A stretch of 64,000 nucleotides of DNA from Pseudoflavonifractor sp050943825 (GCF_050943825.1 NZ_JBMNPX010000004.1:191785-255784); one strand, 5' to 3'; numbered from the stretch's first letter, positions 34,254 through 43,049 are shown. The notes: generated by a model from the letters alone, not told the origin. Made by a program: numbers and translations.

Positions 34254-35960
34254 TTAATCCAGCAGGAAATTGGTCACAGGTGCGCCGCCGGGCACCATGG
34301 GATGGACCATGGCGTCCTTGTCGATGGCGCAGTCCACCACCCAGCCGGTCCCGGAGGCCACCGCCTCCTTCAGCACGGTCTCCAGCTCCTGCTGGGTGCC
34401 GCAGCGGGCACCCAGCAGGCCGTAGGCCTCGGCCAGCTTGACGAAATCAGGGCCGCGGTCCAGGTCGGTCTGGGAGTACCGCTGGCCGTAGAGCAGGTTC
34501 TGCCACTGGCGGACCATGCCCAGGGTGTGGTTGTTGAAAATCAGGATAATCACCGGGATGTGGTAGTGCTCCACGGTGCACAGCTCATGGCAGTTCATGC
34601 GGAAGCAGCCGTCTCCGGTGCAGAGGAACACGGGGGTGTCCGGGTTGCCCACCTTGGCGCCCATGGCGGCGCCAAGGCCGAAGCCCATGGTGCCGAAGCC
34701 GCCGGAGGTGATGAGCTGGCCGGGCCGGTCGAAGTGGTAGTACTGGGCGGCCCACATCTGGTGCTGGCCCACGTCGGTGGCCACGATGGCCCCAGGAGCC
34801 ACCGACTGGATGGTCTCCAGCACCTCATGGGCGTGGAGGATACCGTCCTTTTTCAGGGGGACTTCCTTATGGGAGAAGACCCATTCCTTCCACTCGGGGT
34901 AGTCGTGGGCGGGCAGCTTCTCGTTGAGCAGCTCCAGCACCCGCCGGGCGTCGCCGATGATATGGTGGTCGGTCTGGACGTTCTTGTCCACCTCCGCACG
35001 GTCAATGTCAATGTGGACGATCTTCGCCTGCTTTGCAAAGGTCTTGGGGTCGGTGGCCACCCGGTCGGAGAAGCGGCAGCCGATGGCGATGAGCAGGTCG
35101 CACTCGTTGGCGGCGTGGTTGGAGGCATGGGAGCCGTGCATGCCGATCATGCCGGTAAAGAGGGGGTGGTTGCCCGGACAGGCGCCGCCGCCCATGATGG
35201 TGGAGGCCACCGGAGCGTTGAGGCGCTCAAAGAACTTACGGAACTCGGGCACCGCGCCCTTGGACCGGATGACGCCGCCGCCCACCAGCACCAGAGGCTT
35301 CTTGGCCTCCTCAATCATGTCCAGCAGCTTGTCGATATCGCCATGGTCAGGCTCGGAGGGGCGCAGGTCGTGGGAGGCCCGGCGGAGCATGGCGGCCAGG
35401 CGGCCGTGCTTGCCGTGCTCACTGGGGGGCAGGTACTCGTACTCGGCCTCCTCATATGTAACATTCTTGAGAATGTCGATGAGCACCGGGCCGGGGCGGC
35501 CGGAGCGGGCGATGGCAAAGGCCTCCCGGATCACGTCGGCCAGGTCCTCCGCCCGGCGGACCAGGTAGTTGCACTTGGTGATGGGCATGGTGATGCCGGT
35601 GATGTCCACCTCCTGGAAGGAGTCCTTGCCGATGAGGTTCTCCGCCACGTTGACGGTGATGAACACCACGGGAGAGGAATCGTAGTAGGCGGTGGCGATG
35701 CCGGTGGTCAGGTTGGTGGCGCCGGGACCGCTGGTGGCAAAGCACACGCCCACCTTACCGGTGGCGCGGGCATATCCGTCGGCGGCATGGGAGGCCCCCT
35801 GCTCATGGGCAGTCAGGATGTGGCGAATCTTATCCTTATAGCCATGGAGTTCCAGCTCGTCACAGACGTTCAAAATCGTGCCGCCGGGGTAGCCGAATAC
35901 GGTATCTACCCCCTGCTCCAGCAGGCACTCCATCAGAATCTGCGGGGTTTTCATCTTCAT
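34254..35960 (-). CDS. ilvB: Acetolactate synthase large (catalytic) subunit
   Basis: This 568-residue ThDP enzyme has the catalytic glutamate in LTAHEQGASHAADGYARA (near residue 50) and the ThDP/Mg motif GDGCFRMNCHELCTVEHYHIPV (starting near residue 447; key residues GDG and N). It joins two pyruvates, or pyruvate and 2-ketobutyrate. First gene of ilvBNC, about 330 bases downstream of a near-consensus promoter with a T-box leader between. AAAGGAGG lies upstream of the ATG. Confidence 0.95.
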   Translation of the reverse strand: MKMKTPQILMECLLEQGVDTVFGYPGGTILNVCDELELHGYKDKIRHILTAHEQGASHAADGYARATGKVGVCFATSGPGATNLTTGIATAYYDSSPVVFITVNVAENLIGKDSFQEVDITGITMPITKCNYLVRRAEDLADVIREAFAIARSGRPGPVLIDILKNVTYEEAEYEYLPPSEHGKHGRLAAMLRRASHDLRPSEPDHGDIDKLLDMIEEAKKPLVLVGGGVIRSKGAVPEFRKFFERLNAPVASTIMGGGACPGNHPLFTGMIGMHGSHASNHAANECDLLIAIGCRFSDRVATDPKTFAKQAKIVHIDIDRAEVDKNVQTDHHIIGDARRVLELLNEKLPAHDYPEWKEWVFSHKEVPLKKDGILHAHEVLETIQSVAPGAIVATDVGQHQMWAAQYYHFDRPGQLITSGGFGTMGFGLGAAMGAKVGNPDTPVFLCTGDGCFRMNCHELCTVEHYHIPVIILIFNNHTLGMVRQWQNLLYGQRYSQTDLDRGPDFVKLAEAYGLLGARCGTQQELETVLKEAVASGTGWVVDCAIDKDAMVHPMVPGGAPVTNFLLD

Positions 35961-36001
35961 ATCGTGAGACCTCCTTTGGTTTCATTTCCACCAGGAAAAA
36001 A

Positions 36002-36289
36002 GAAAAAAGCACGACATTTCGTCCCATAGGACGAAGTCATGCTCCGTGGTACCACCTAAATTCGCAGGGCAGTACCCTGCGCGCTCTCACCCCGATAACG
36101 GCGGGGAACCGTCCGCACCTACTGAGGGAACTTCTCCCCGTTCAGCCCGGCTGCTCCTTGGGCGACCCTCCGGTCCATGCTCACGGGAACTTACACCAGC
36201 CGTCCCCTCTCTGCGCTTGCGCCATGGCCGTACTTACCCAGTCATTGCCTTTCTCTCCGGCACATTTGTCTGTGCACGGTGTGTAATTA
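36002..36289 (-). promoter_or_regulatory. T-box riboswitch leader of ilvBNC
   Basis: The minus strand carries the T-box core AGGTGGTACCACG at 36057-36045. A hairpin from GCATGACTTCGTCC to GGACGAAATGTCGTGC follows (36042-36008), and a T run after it makes the terminator. Upstream lies a Stem I-like region with the AGAGAGG and GCTGGTG conserved blocks (about 36215-36190). Uncharged tRNA pairing with the T-box would open the terminator. A GTC triplet in the segment GAGGGTCGCC (near 36165) is the best specifier candidate, which would mean valine, but I could not fold Stem I fully. Confidence 0.85.
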
Positions 36290-36295
36290 ACTGGT

Positions 36296-36324
36296 ATCAT
36301 ACCGCTGAAACGGACATTTGTCAA
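36296..36324 (-). promoter_or_regulatory. Promoter of the ilvBNC leader
   Basis: On the minus strand TTGACA (36324-36319) and TATGAT (36301-36296) are separated by 17 bases, an almost perfect sigma-A promoter. The transcript would begin near 36289. Confidence 0.85.
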
Positions 36325-36429
36325 TCGTGATTTTGTAATTTTTGAAAAAAATCTTTTTCTCTTTAAAGTGATATGGTCTCGGCTTTCTTACCTCTGTCCG
36401 CCGGAATCCGGCGAAATTCCCCTCCTCTC

Positions 36430-36459
36430 TGGACATTTCGCCCACAAATACGATATAAT
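36430..36459 (+). promoter_or_regulatory. Promoter candidate of the rnf-like operon
   Basis: TGGACA (36430-36435) and a perfect TATAAT (36454-36459) are spaced 18 bases. The start codon of rnfC is about 65 bases downstream. Confidence 0.55.
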
Positions 36460-36527
36460 ATATCGGTTGCCCTGGGGTATCCGTCTCCGGCGGCAATGCT
36501 ATCGTATTTTATGCAAGAGGTGGAGAC

Positions 36528-37838
36528 ATGTTTTCCATTTTTTCCGGCGGGATCCGTCCCGCCCATCGGAAAAAGGCCACCGCCCGGCTGGCTGTGCGGC
36601 CAATGGATAAGCAGCCGGTCCAGGTCATTCTGCCCCTGGCGGGGTCGGGCGATGCTGTCCCTGTGCCGCTGGTCACTCCCGGGGACCGGGTTCGGGTGGG
36701 ACAGAAGCTGACAGAGCCTGCCCCCAGCCTGGCCTCGGTCCACGCCAGCGTGTCCGGCACCGTGGCGGCTGTGGAGCCCCGACAGCAGCTCCGAGGCGGG
36801 TCCGTCCTCTCGGTGGTCATTGACAACGACGGAAAGGACACCCCTGTGGCCTCCCCCACCTGGCGGCGGGTGGAGAAGGACGCTCCCCCGGCCAGCCTCC
36901 GCCCCGGTGAGCTGGCCGATATCGCCGCCCAGGCCGGTCTGACCGCCATGGACGGCACCGGCCGGTCCCTGGCCCAGCTGCTCCGCGCCGCCATGGGCAA
37001 GACGGAAGCGCTGATCATTGACGGCACCGAGCCGGAGCCCTATGTCACCGCCCGCCGCCACCTGATGGCCGACCGGCCCGAGGCGGTGCTGGGCGGTGTG
37101 CGGCTGCTGATGCAGGCCCTGAGCCTGCCCCGTGCGGTGCTGGCCCTGGAGGGCAGCCAGTATGACGCCGTGGCCGCGCTCCGGGGCTATCTGCCCCTCC
37201 GCGGCGGCGACATTGCGCTGCGTCTGCTCCGGGACCGCTATCCCCAGCGGGCGGTTGTCCAGGAGGAGGGCCGCGCTGTGTTCTCCGTGTGCGCTGCCGC
37301 CGCCCTGTGGGACGCCGTATACCAGGGTAAGGCGCTGACCCACCGTATCGTCACCGTCACTGGCTCTGCCGTGACCCGGCCCGGCAATCTGCTGGTGCCC
37401 ATCGGCACCCCCATCTCCGACCTTATCCGTGAGGCCGGCGGCTGGAAGGAGGAGCCGGTACGGCTGGTGGCAGGCGGCCCCATGACGGGCGCCGCACAGT
37501 TTGAGCTCACCGCGCCGGTAACCGGCGAAACCTGCGCCCTGCTGGCCCTGACCGCCGCAGATCTCTACCCCGCCGCCCAGCCGGAAGGCCCCTGTCTCCG
37601 GTGCGGCCGCTGTGTGGATGCCTGTCCTGTCGGGCTTGCCCCGCTCTTCCTCCGGCTGTATGCGAAGAGCGGACAGTGGGAGGCCCTGAAGCGGGAGCAT
37701 ATCACCGCCTGCACTGAGTGCGGCGCCTGCGCCTATGTGTGCCCTGCCCATCTGCGGCTGGTCCACAGCATCCGGGTGGGCAAACGCCGCCTGTCTGAGA
37801 CAGCGGACGGAAGGGAGGCTGACCATGAAGAAGCGTAA
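36528..37838 (+). CDS. rnfC: RnfC-like electron transport subunit with degenerate NADH/FMN loop
   Basis: This 436-residue protein matches RnfC along its length: N-terminal GGIRP, VHASVSGTVAAVEPR (71-85), GGPMTGAAQF, and two 4Fe-4S sites CLRCGRCVDACP (356-367) and CTECGACAYVCP (395-406). In canonical RnfC a loop GMGGAGFPTHVK binds FMN and NADH. Here the aligned stretch is AMDGTGRSLAQLL (140-152), and INGAECEPY has become IDGTEPEPY. A further block around the usual GGLPIDVGVVVQN is missing. The clusters are intact but NADH oxidation is doubtful. First gene of rnfCDGEA; ends 14 bases inside rnfD. Confidence 0.88.
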   Translation: MFSIFSGGIRPAHRKKATARLAVRPMDKQPVQVILPLAGSGDAVPVPLVTPGDRVRVGQKLTEPAPSLASVHASVSGTVAAVEPRQQLRGGSVLSVVIDNDGKDTPVASPTWRRVEKDAPPASLRPGELADIAAQAGLTAMDGTGRSLAQLLRAAMGKTEALIIDGTEPEPYVTARRHLMADRPEAVLGGVRLLMQALSLPRAVLALEGSQYDAVAALRGYLPLRGGDIALRLLRDRYPQRAVVQEEGRAVFSVCAAAALWDAVYQGKALTHRIVTVTGSAVTRPGNLLVPIGTPISDLIREAGGWKEEPVRLVAGGPMTGAAQFELTAPVTGETCALLALTAADLYPAAQPEGPCLRCGRCVDACPVGLAPLFLRLYAKSGQWEALKREHITACTECGACAYVCPAHLRLVHSIRVGKRRLSETADGREADHEEA

Positions 37839-39081
37839 AAACCGTTCCGGCGGACAGCAGCGCCCCCAGCAGGCCCCTCAGGCCAAGCTGGAAGCGTCAC
37901 TTCAGTCCCAGGAGCCGGAAAAGACGACGCCTGAGACGGCTGCCGCCCCTGTCAGTCAGCCGGAGCCCGCGCCGGAGAAACAGCCCGGCGCGCCCGCGGC
38001 CCATGATGCGGATCCTGTTCAGGCCCCGGCGGCCACCCAGCCCGCCACCCGGCCTGAGGCCGGAGAAAAGCAGACAGCGAAAACGTCTGCCGGTTCTCCG
38101 GCTCTGTCTCACCCCCTCACCCTGGCCTCCGCCCCCCATCTCACCACCCGTGACACCACCCGCACCCTGATGCTGGACGTGCTCATCGCTCTGATGCCCG
38201 CCCTGCTCTTCTCCGGGTGTTATTTCTTCGGCCCCCGGGCCTTTCTTGTCACCCTGGTATCGGTGGCAGGCTGCGTGGGCTTTGAGTCCCTGTTCTGCCT
38301 CATCACCCGCCGGAGACAGACCGTGGGTGACCTGTCCGCCGTGGTCACCGGCGTACTGCTGGCCTTCACCCTGCCGGCCAACGTGCCCTACTGGGCCGTT
38401 CTCATGGGGGACTTTTTCGCCATCGTGGTGGTCAAACAGCTCTTCGGCGGTCTGGGAAAGAACTTCCTCAACCCGGCGCTGGCGGGACGTGCCTTCCTGT
38501 TCTCCTTCCCCGCCGTGATGAGCGCCTTCCCCGCTGTCCGCAGCTGGGAGGGCTTTGCCATCGACGCCCAGAGCGCCGCCACGCCTATGGCCAGCCTTCA
38601 CGCCGGAAGCCTGCCCTCCGTCTCCCTGTTGGAGATGTTCACCGGCGTCCGGTCGGGAGCCTTGGGTGAGGTGTCCGCCGCCCTGCTGCTGCTGGGCGGG
38701 CTGTATCTTCTGGCCCGTCGGGTCATCCGGCTGCGGATTCCCCTGTCCTTCCTGGGCACGGTGGCGGTGCTGTCCTGGTGCTTCCCCCAGGGCGGCAACT
38801 CCTCCCTGGACTGGACCCTCTACTCCCTCATGGGCGGCGGACTGCTGCTGGCCGCTCTGTTTATGGCCACCGATTTCACCACCTCCCCGGTTACCTTCTG
38901 GGGCCAGGTGGTCTACGGCGTGGGCTGCGGCGCCCTCACTGTATTCCTGCGCACCTTCGGCTCCTACCCCGAAGGGGTGGGCTTTGCCGTCCTGGTGATG
39001 AATCTGCTCGCCTGGCCCATTGACCGGGCTGCCCTGACCCTTCGGAGCGTCTTTCGCCGCAGAAAGGAGGCCCGGGCATGA
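37825..39081 (+). CDS. rnfD: RnfD-like membrane flavoprotein subunit with long N-terminal extension
   Basis: The 418-residue protein starts at ATG 37825 after AAGGGAGG, overlapping rnfC. Residues 1-95 form a Gln/Pro/Ala/Glu-rich, probably disordered extension not usual for RnfD. The membrane domain then follows (about eight segments). The flavin-attachment motif is kept as SAATP, with T253 as the expected FMN site. The C-terminal RnfD segments TTSPVTFWGQVVYG and YPEGVGFAVLVMN are clear. It should carry electrons across or along the membrane. Confidence 0.88.
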   Translation: MKKRKNRSGGQQRPQQAPQAKLEASLQSQEPEKTTPETAAAPVSQPEPAPEKQPGAPAAHDADPVQAPAATQPATRPEAGEKQTAKTSAGSPALSHPLTLASAPHLTTRDTTRTLMLDVLIALMPALLFSGCYFFGPRAFLVTLVSVAGCVGFESLFCLITRRRQTVGDLSAVVTGVLLAFTLPANVPYWAVLMGDFFAIVVVKQLFGGLGKNFLNPALAGRAFLFSFPAVMSAFPAVRSWEGFAIDAQSAATPMASLHAGSLPSVSLLEMFTGVRSGALGEVSAALLLLGGLYLLARRVIRLRIPLSFLGTVAVLSWCFPQGGNSSLDWTLYSLMGGGLLLAALFMATDFTTSPVTFWGQVVYGVGCGALTVFLRTFGSYPEGVGFAVLVMNLLAWPIDRAALTLRSVFRRRKEARA

Positions 39082-39668
39082 TGGAATCCAAATTCCGCAA
39101 CCCGGCCCGGCGCCGCTCGGCGCTGGTGCTGGCAGGCACAGTCCTGTTTGCCCTGCTGCTGGTGCTTGTGGTACGGGCCGCCACCGCCGGAACCATTCTC
39201 GGAAGAACAGAGGAGGCCAAGCAGGCCGTGATGCAGTCGGTAGCGCCGTCGGATACCACCCACTTCTCCCAGCTGCCCTATGACCCGGCCATGGCGGACG
39301 ACATGTACGCCGCCTGGCAGGGTGAGGCTCTGGCGGGCTACTGCGTGGAGGTAACCGCCGACGGGTTCGGCGGCCCCATGAAGCTGATGGTGGGGGTCAG
39401 CGCCCAGGGTTCGGTCACCGGCGTGGCCATTCTCTCCCACAGTGAGACCCCCGGTATGGGGGACGGCGTGGAGGACGCCTCCTTCCTGGAGTCCTTCCTG
39501 GACCGGTCGGGCACTGTCCGCATCGGCTCCGGCTCCAACGCCGTAGAGGCGGTCTCGGGCGCCACCGAGAGCAGCCAGGCGGTAGCCCAGGGGGTCAACC
39601 AAGCCCTGGCGGCGGTGGCCGCATACAGCGCAGAAGGAGGTGCGGTCAGTGAAGAAGGAGAAAACTGA
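39078..39668 (+). CDS. rnfG: RnfG-like FMN-binding subunit
   Basis: This 196-residue protein has one N-terminal membrane anchor (about 15-35) and an external FMN-bind domain. The flavinylation motif AVSGATESS places covalent FMN on T163. It overlaps rnfD by four bases (ATGA). It faces outward like the FMN domains of the exported reductase at 4273, so electron passing between the two is conceivable. Confidence 0.88.
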   Translation: MMESKFRNPARRRSALVLAGTVLFALLLVLVVRAATAGTILGRTEEAKQAVMQSVAPSDTTHFSQLPYDPAMADDMYAAWQGEALAGYCVEVTADGFGGPMKLMVGVSAQGSVTGVAILSHSETPGMGDGVEDASFLESFLDRSGTVRIGSGSNAVEAVSGATESSQAVAQGVNQALAAVAAYSAEGGAVSEEGEN

Positions 39669-40371
39669 GGGCTGGACTGCGTTTCGGCAGCAGGCCCCTG
39701 AGCGGCTCCGCGCCTTTGGCCCCGCCGCCATCCGGTGGCTGCGGGACAGCTTCTCCATGGAGCCCGGCAAGGTAATCAGTCTGTTCCGCCGTGGACTGGC
39801 CCTGCGCAATCCCGCCGTGGTGCTGCTCCTGCTGGTGGCGGCGGTGCTGCCCTGCTCCGCCACTCTCCCCGGCGGGCTGGGCACGGGCCTTGCCATGACG
39901 GCGGTGCTGGTGTGCACCAATCTGGCCGGCGCCATCCTCCGGCCCCTCGCCTCCCCCGCCCTGCGCATCCCCTGTTACCTGATTGCGGCGGCCGCTATTC
40001 TCACCGCTGTTGGTCTGGTTCTTCAGGCCTGTTTCCCCGGTCTGACCGGCTGCGCGCCCCTGTTCCTCCTGCCCGCCGCCGTCAATGCCGCCCTGCTGGC
40101 CCGGCGTGGTGCCTTCTCCCGCCGGTTCACCCCCGGCTATGCCGCTGTGGACGGCCTGGCCGCTGGTGTCGGCTTTACCATCGCCCTGTCCGTGCTCAGC
40201 GCCCTGCGGGAGCTGCTGGGCAAGGGTACCCTGTGGGGTGCCGCCCTGCCGGGCGAGCTGCCCCCCGTCCTGCTGGCGGCCGCCCCCTGCGGCGGCTTCT
40301 TGCTGATGGCCTGTCTGGCCGCACTGGTCCGCTGGGTCTCCGCCCGGCTTGAGAGGAGGGAGAAGCCGTGA
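39649..40371 (+). CDS. rnfE: RnfE-like membrane subunit lacking conserved cluster cysteines
   Basis: The GTG at 39649 is chosen because AAGGAGG at 39634-39640 is eight bases upstream; it overlaps the end of rnfG. The 240-residue product has an unusually long soluble start (about 1-50) and then the RnfE/NqrD fold. In RnfE and NqrD a cysteine ten residues after NP (NPxxxQVLGxC) and one in VNC hold a 2Fe-2S cluster with RnfA. Here the first position is A64 (a cysteine appears only at C69) and the second reads VNA. The fold is therefore RnfE-like but the cluster site appears lost. Confidence 0.8.
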   Translation: MKKEKTEGWTAFRQQAPERLRAFGPAAIRWLRDSFSMEPGKVISLFRRGLALRNPAVVLLLLVAAVLPCSATLPGGLGTGLAMTAVLVCTNLAGAILRPLASPALRIPCYLIAAAAILTAVGLVLQACFPGLTGCAPLFLLPAAVNAALLARRGAFSRRFTPGYAAVDGLAAGVGFTIALSVLSALRELLGKGTLWGAALPGELPPVLLAAAPCGGFLLMACLAALVRWVSARLERREKP

Positions 40372-40949
40372 GCATCATCGCACTGTTTGCCCTGTCCCTG
40401 GCCGCCCTTGTGGCGGAGCAGTTCGGCGTGGCTCGGCGGCTGAATCTGCCCGCCCCCCTGGACGGCGGATACCGCTCCGCTCTGGTCATGGGCCTGACCG
40501 TCACCCTGGGGCTGACCGTTTCCATGCTCCTGTGCTGGATTGTATACGCCTTTCTTCTCTCTCCCTTCGGAGCGGAGTACCTGGAGGAGGCCTTCTTCCT
40601 GCTGCTCACCGCCGGTCTGGCCTGGCTGGCCAACCATCTTATGACCAAATTTCTGCCGGGAAAGGCGGAACATCTGCGTCAGAGCCTGCCCATGGCGGCG
40701 ATCAACTGCGCTGTGTTGGGCGGCGCCATGCTGGTCTCCCGCTCGGAGGTGGGACTGGCATTGGCCCTCCGCGGCGGACTGCTCTCCGGTATTGGCTTTA
40801 CCGTGGCCGCTCTGGTGTTTGTGTCCGTGTGGGAGCGCGTCTCCTACGCCAGAGTGCCCAAGTCCTTCTCCGGCTTCCCCATTGCCATGGCGGCGGCCGG
40901 ACTGGTGGTCCTCACCCTGCTGGGCTTCACCGGCTTTCAGCTTTGGTAA
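40368..40949 (+). CDS. rnfA: RnfA-like membrane subunit
   Basis: This 193-residue protein starts at GTG 40368 (GTGA overlap with rnfE) and has about six membrane segments. The second conserved cysteine is present as C114 in AAINCAVLGG. The first, normally in LGICPFLG, is absent: the aligned part reads RRLNLPAPLDG. The operon ends here. No rnfB, the ferredoxin-interacting subunit that usually follows rnfA, is found, and a terminator follows directly. Confidence 0.8.
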   Translation: MSIIALFALSLAALVAEQFGVARRLNLPAPLDGGYRSALVMGLTVTLGLTVSMLLCWIVYAFLLSPFGAEYLEEAFFLLLTAGLAWLANHLMTKFLPGKAEHLRQSLPMAAINCAVLGGAMLVSRSEVGLALALRGGLLSGIGFTVAALVFVSVWERVSYARVPKSFSGFPIAMAAAGLVVLTLLGFTGFQLW

Positions 40950-40964
40950 CTGCTTTCATCCATA

Positions 40965-41001
40965 AAAAATTCCCGGCGGCATCAGGCCGCCGGGAATTTT
41001 T
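40965..41001 (+). terminator. Terminator of the rnf-like operon
   Basis: A 16-base perfect inverted repeat (40965-40980 with 40986-41001) with T runs on the plus strand and A runs on the other side. It may also end the convergent DUF1540 gene. Confidence 0.9.
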
Positions 41002-41012
41002 CTTTTACTGAC

Positions 41013-41195
41013 TCAGTGCTTGCAGCAGGTGCCGTGGTCGCCCAGCTTGAAGGAAGCGCACTCGGTGGCGGCGCAGTCGGCCACGTTGGCGGCGGTGCAG
41101 CCCACCTTGATCTCGTTCAGGGTGCAGGCGCACTGCTGGCTGTTGTGATAGGCGCAGCTGGACACGGAGCATTTGATACTGGGATTGGAATTCAT
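41013..41195 (-). CDS. DUF1540-type cysteine-rich small protein
   Basis: The 60-residue protein starts at ATG 41195 with AAGGAGG upstream; a longer frame to 41237 lacks a site. It contains CSVSSCAYHN, CACTLNEIKVGC and a CCKH end, the cysteine pattern of DUF1540 proteins common in clostridia. It probably binds metal. Function unknown. Confidence 0.78.
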   Translation of the reverse strand: MNSNPSIKCSVSSCAYHNSQQCACTLNEIKVGCTAANVADCAATECASFKLGDHGTCCKH

Positions 41196-41280
41196 AGCGT
41201 AATCCTCCTTGAGAGAGAGAATGGATGGCCGGAACACCCGGCTGCCTTTAGTATCTTCTCTCCCGGGGAAAATATGCGCG

Positions 41281-42129
41281 TTATTCCTCCGTCTTTTTCT
41301 CTCCGCTCTCCTTCACCAGCCGGGGGATGAACCGCCGGGCAAACCGTCCCTTGCCCCGGCTTTTTACATAGAAAAAGCCGATAATAGAGAACACGACCGC
41401 GCCGATAAAGTTGACGAACAGGTCCTTCATGGTGTCGTTGAGGCCGATGTCCAGATAGCCGCCCAGACCCAGAGAGCGCTGGGTACCGTCCGCTGTGACC
41501 ACAATCACGTCGGTGATACCCTTGATGTGCTGGGGAACATTGCCCCCTGTGGGGTCCAGCATGACGGTCCCGATGGCGTTTACCACCGTGTCCTTCTGCA
41601 TATCCAGATGGAAAAAGCTGTCCATGGCCCACTCAAAAAACTCCCAGAGCACACCCACCGTCATGGAGAAACAGAAGGCCACCACGGCCAGATAGACCGG
41701 AGACAGCGAGAAGGTAAAGCGGTCGCTGCGGTTGAGGATATCCACCAGTGAGAATCCGATAGCCGCACAGAGAAAGCCGTTGAGTGTGTGGAGCATGGTG
41801 TCCCAGCAGGGATATTGGATGTAATATGCCCGTATCTCGCCCAAAATCTCCGCGGCAAAGATAAACAGGAGGATAATGACCTCCAGCGTGTCGGGCACGT
41901 CGATTTTTATGGTCCGCTCAATAAAGCTGGGAATCATGAACAGAACCAGTGTGAGCACACACAGGAACACGTTTTCAAAGTTCCCGTTGAAGAACTGGGC
42001 CACCATCATCAGGACCACCAGAGCCCGCAGCACAATGTATACTGCCGCCAGGGCCCGGTTCTCCTGAATCTGCTCCCGCAGGGTCTTGTGGTACTTTCCG
42101 GCCTCATCGGTTCGCTTTTTTCTTCTCAT
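41281..42129 (-). CDS. YjdF/DUF2238-like membrane protein
   Basis: This 282-residue protein has about seven hydrophobic segments. The segment YPCWDTMLHTLNGFLCAAIGF and a second, SMTVGVLWEFFEWAMDSFF, carry conserved D, H, E and W residues typical of the YjdF family of membrane proteins. Function not established. Its start overlaps the end of the gene at 42126-42650 by four bases (ATGA), so the two are co-translated. Confidence 0.72.
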   Translation of the reverse strand: MRRKKRTDEAGKYHKTLREQIQENRALAAVYIVLRALVVLMMVAQFFNGNFENVFLCVLTLVLFMIPSFIERTIKIDVPDTLEVIILLFIFAAEILGEIRAYYIQYPCWDTMLHTLNGFLCAAIGFSLVDILNRSDRFTFSLSPVYLAVVAFCFSMTVGVLWEFFEWAMDSFFHLDMQKDTVVNAIGTVMLDPTGGNVPQHIKGITDVIVVTADGTQRSLGLGGYLDIGLNDTMKDLFVNFIGAVVFSIIGFFYVKSRGKGRFARRFIPRLVKESGEKKTEE

Positions 42130-42650
42130 GCTTGGCTCCTTTTTTCCACTTGCGGCAGCTGTGCCGCCAGGCGGAGATACTCCGCCGCATTGTCTCGCAG
42201 CTTATGCCGTTCCTCCGGCGTCAGGGTCCGCTTCACCCGGCCGGGGACGCCCACCACCAGGCTGCCCGGCGGAATGATAGCCCCACCGGCCACCACTGCG
42301 CCCGCCGCCACCATGGACTCCGCCCCGATGACACAGCCCTTCAGCACCACAGCCCCCATGCCGATGACGCAGCCATCCTCTACCCGGCAGCTGTGGAGCA
42401 CGGCGCTGTGGCCCACCGACACCTGGTTCCCCAGCTCCGTGGGCACGCCGTGGTCCCCGTGGATGACCGCGTTGTCCTGGATGTTGGTGTCCCGGCCGAT
42501 GCGGATGGGACTCACGTCTCCCCGCACCACCGCGCCGTACCACAGGCTGACCCCTGCCTCAGCGGTCACGTCGCCCACCGCGGAGGCGTTCTCCGCCATG
42601 CGCACCGTGGGGTCCAGCCGGGGTTCTTTTCCTTCCCACCCGACAATCAT
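42126..42650 (-). CDS. Gamma-carbonic-anhydrase-like hexapeptide-repeat protein
   Basis: This 174-residue left-handed beta-helix protein has the segment VVRGDVSPIRIGRDTNIQDN and candidate zinc histidines in VIHGDHG and VSVGHSAVLH. It resembles the YrdA/PaaY/CaiE group. Whether it hydrates CO2 or acts as a transferase is unknown. It is translationally coupled to the YjdF-like gene. Confidence 0.85.
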   Translation of the reverse strand: MIVGWEGKEPRLDPTVRMAENASAVGDVTAEAGVSLWYGAVVRGDVSPIRIGRDTNIQDNAVIHGDHGVPTELGNQVSVGHSAVLHSCRVEDGCVIGMGAVVLKGCVIGAESMVAAGAVVAGGAIIPPGSLVVGVPGRVKRTLTPEERHKLRDNAAEYLRLAAQLPQVEKRSQA

Positions 42651-42779
42651 GTCATCATCTCCCGAAATGATTGCTTAAAGTATTATTATATGTGACAACG
42701 GCCCGGCGCGCAAGGGGATTCTCTTTCTGTGCTTCTCCTTCCGCTGTCCCGCATACAATATGGGTGGAGGTGAACCGGT

Positions 42780-42992
42780 TTGGATTTGAAGCACAACAAA
42801 ATCACCGTGGGTGAGCTGCTGGACAATCCCAAGTCCCGGGCGGTGTTCCAGCGCCGCTTTCCCATGGTGATGAAGCATCCCCTGCTGGGGGCCTCCAGGA
42901 CTGTCACCCTGGAGCAGCTCATCTCGTTTGCAGGGGCGTACATCCCCAAGCAGGTGATTCGTGACACCCTTCAGGAGCTCCAGCGGCTCTGA
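42780..42992 (+). CDS. Small helical protein (DUF1858-like), TTG start
   Basis: This 70-residue frame starts at TTG 42780, with GGTGGAGG ending nine bases upstream and no in-frame ATG nearby. The content, ITVGELLDNPKSRAVFQRRF then TLEQLISFAGAYIPKQVI, looks like the small helical domain often appended to clostridial glycosidases and also found alone. Function unknown. Confidence 0.6.
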   Translation: MDLKHNKITVGELLDNPKSRAVFQRRFPMVMKHPLLGASRTVTLEQLISFAGAYIPKQVIRDTLQELQRL

Positions 42993-43011
42993 GTTCCCCG
43001 GCGGAATAGAG

Positions 43012-43049
43012 ACGGGAGAGGCTTCTCTGTACAGAGAAGCCTCTCCCGT
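43012..43049. terminator. Bidirectional terminator between the small helical gene and the giant surface protein
   Basis: A 38-base perfect palindrome (43012-43030 with 43031-43049). TTTCATTT follows on the plus strand. Confidence 0.8.
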
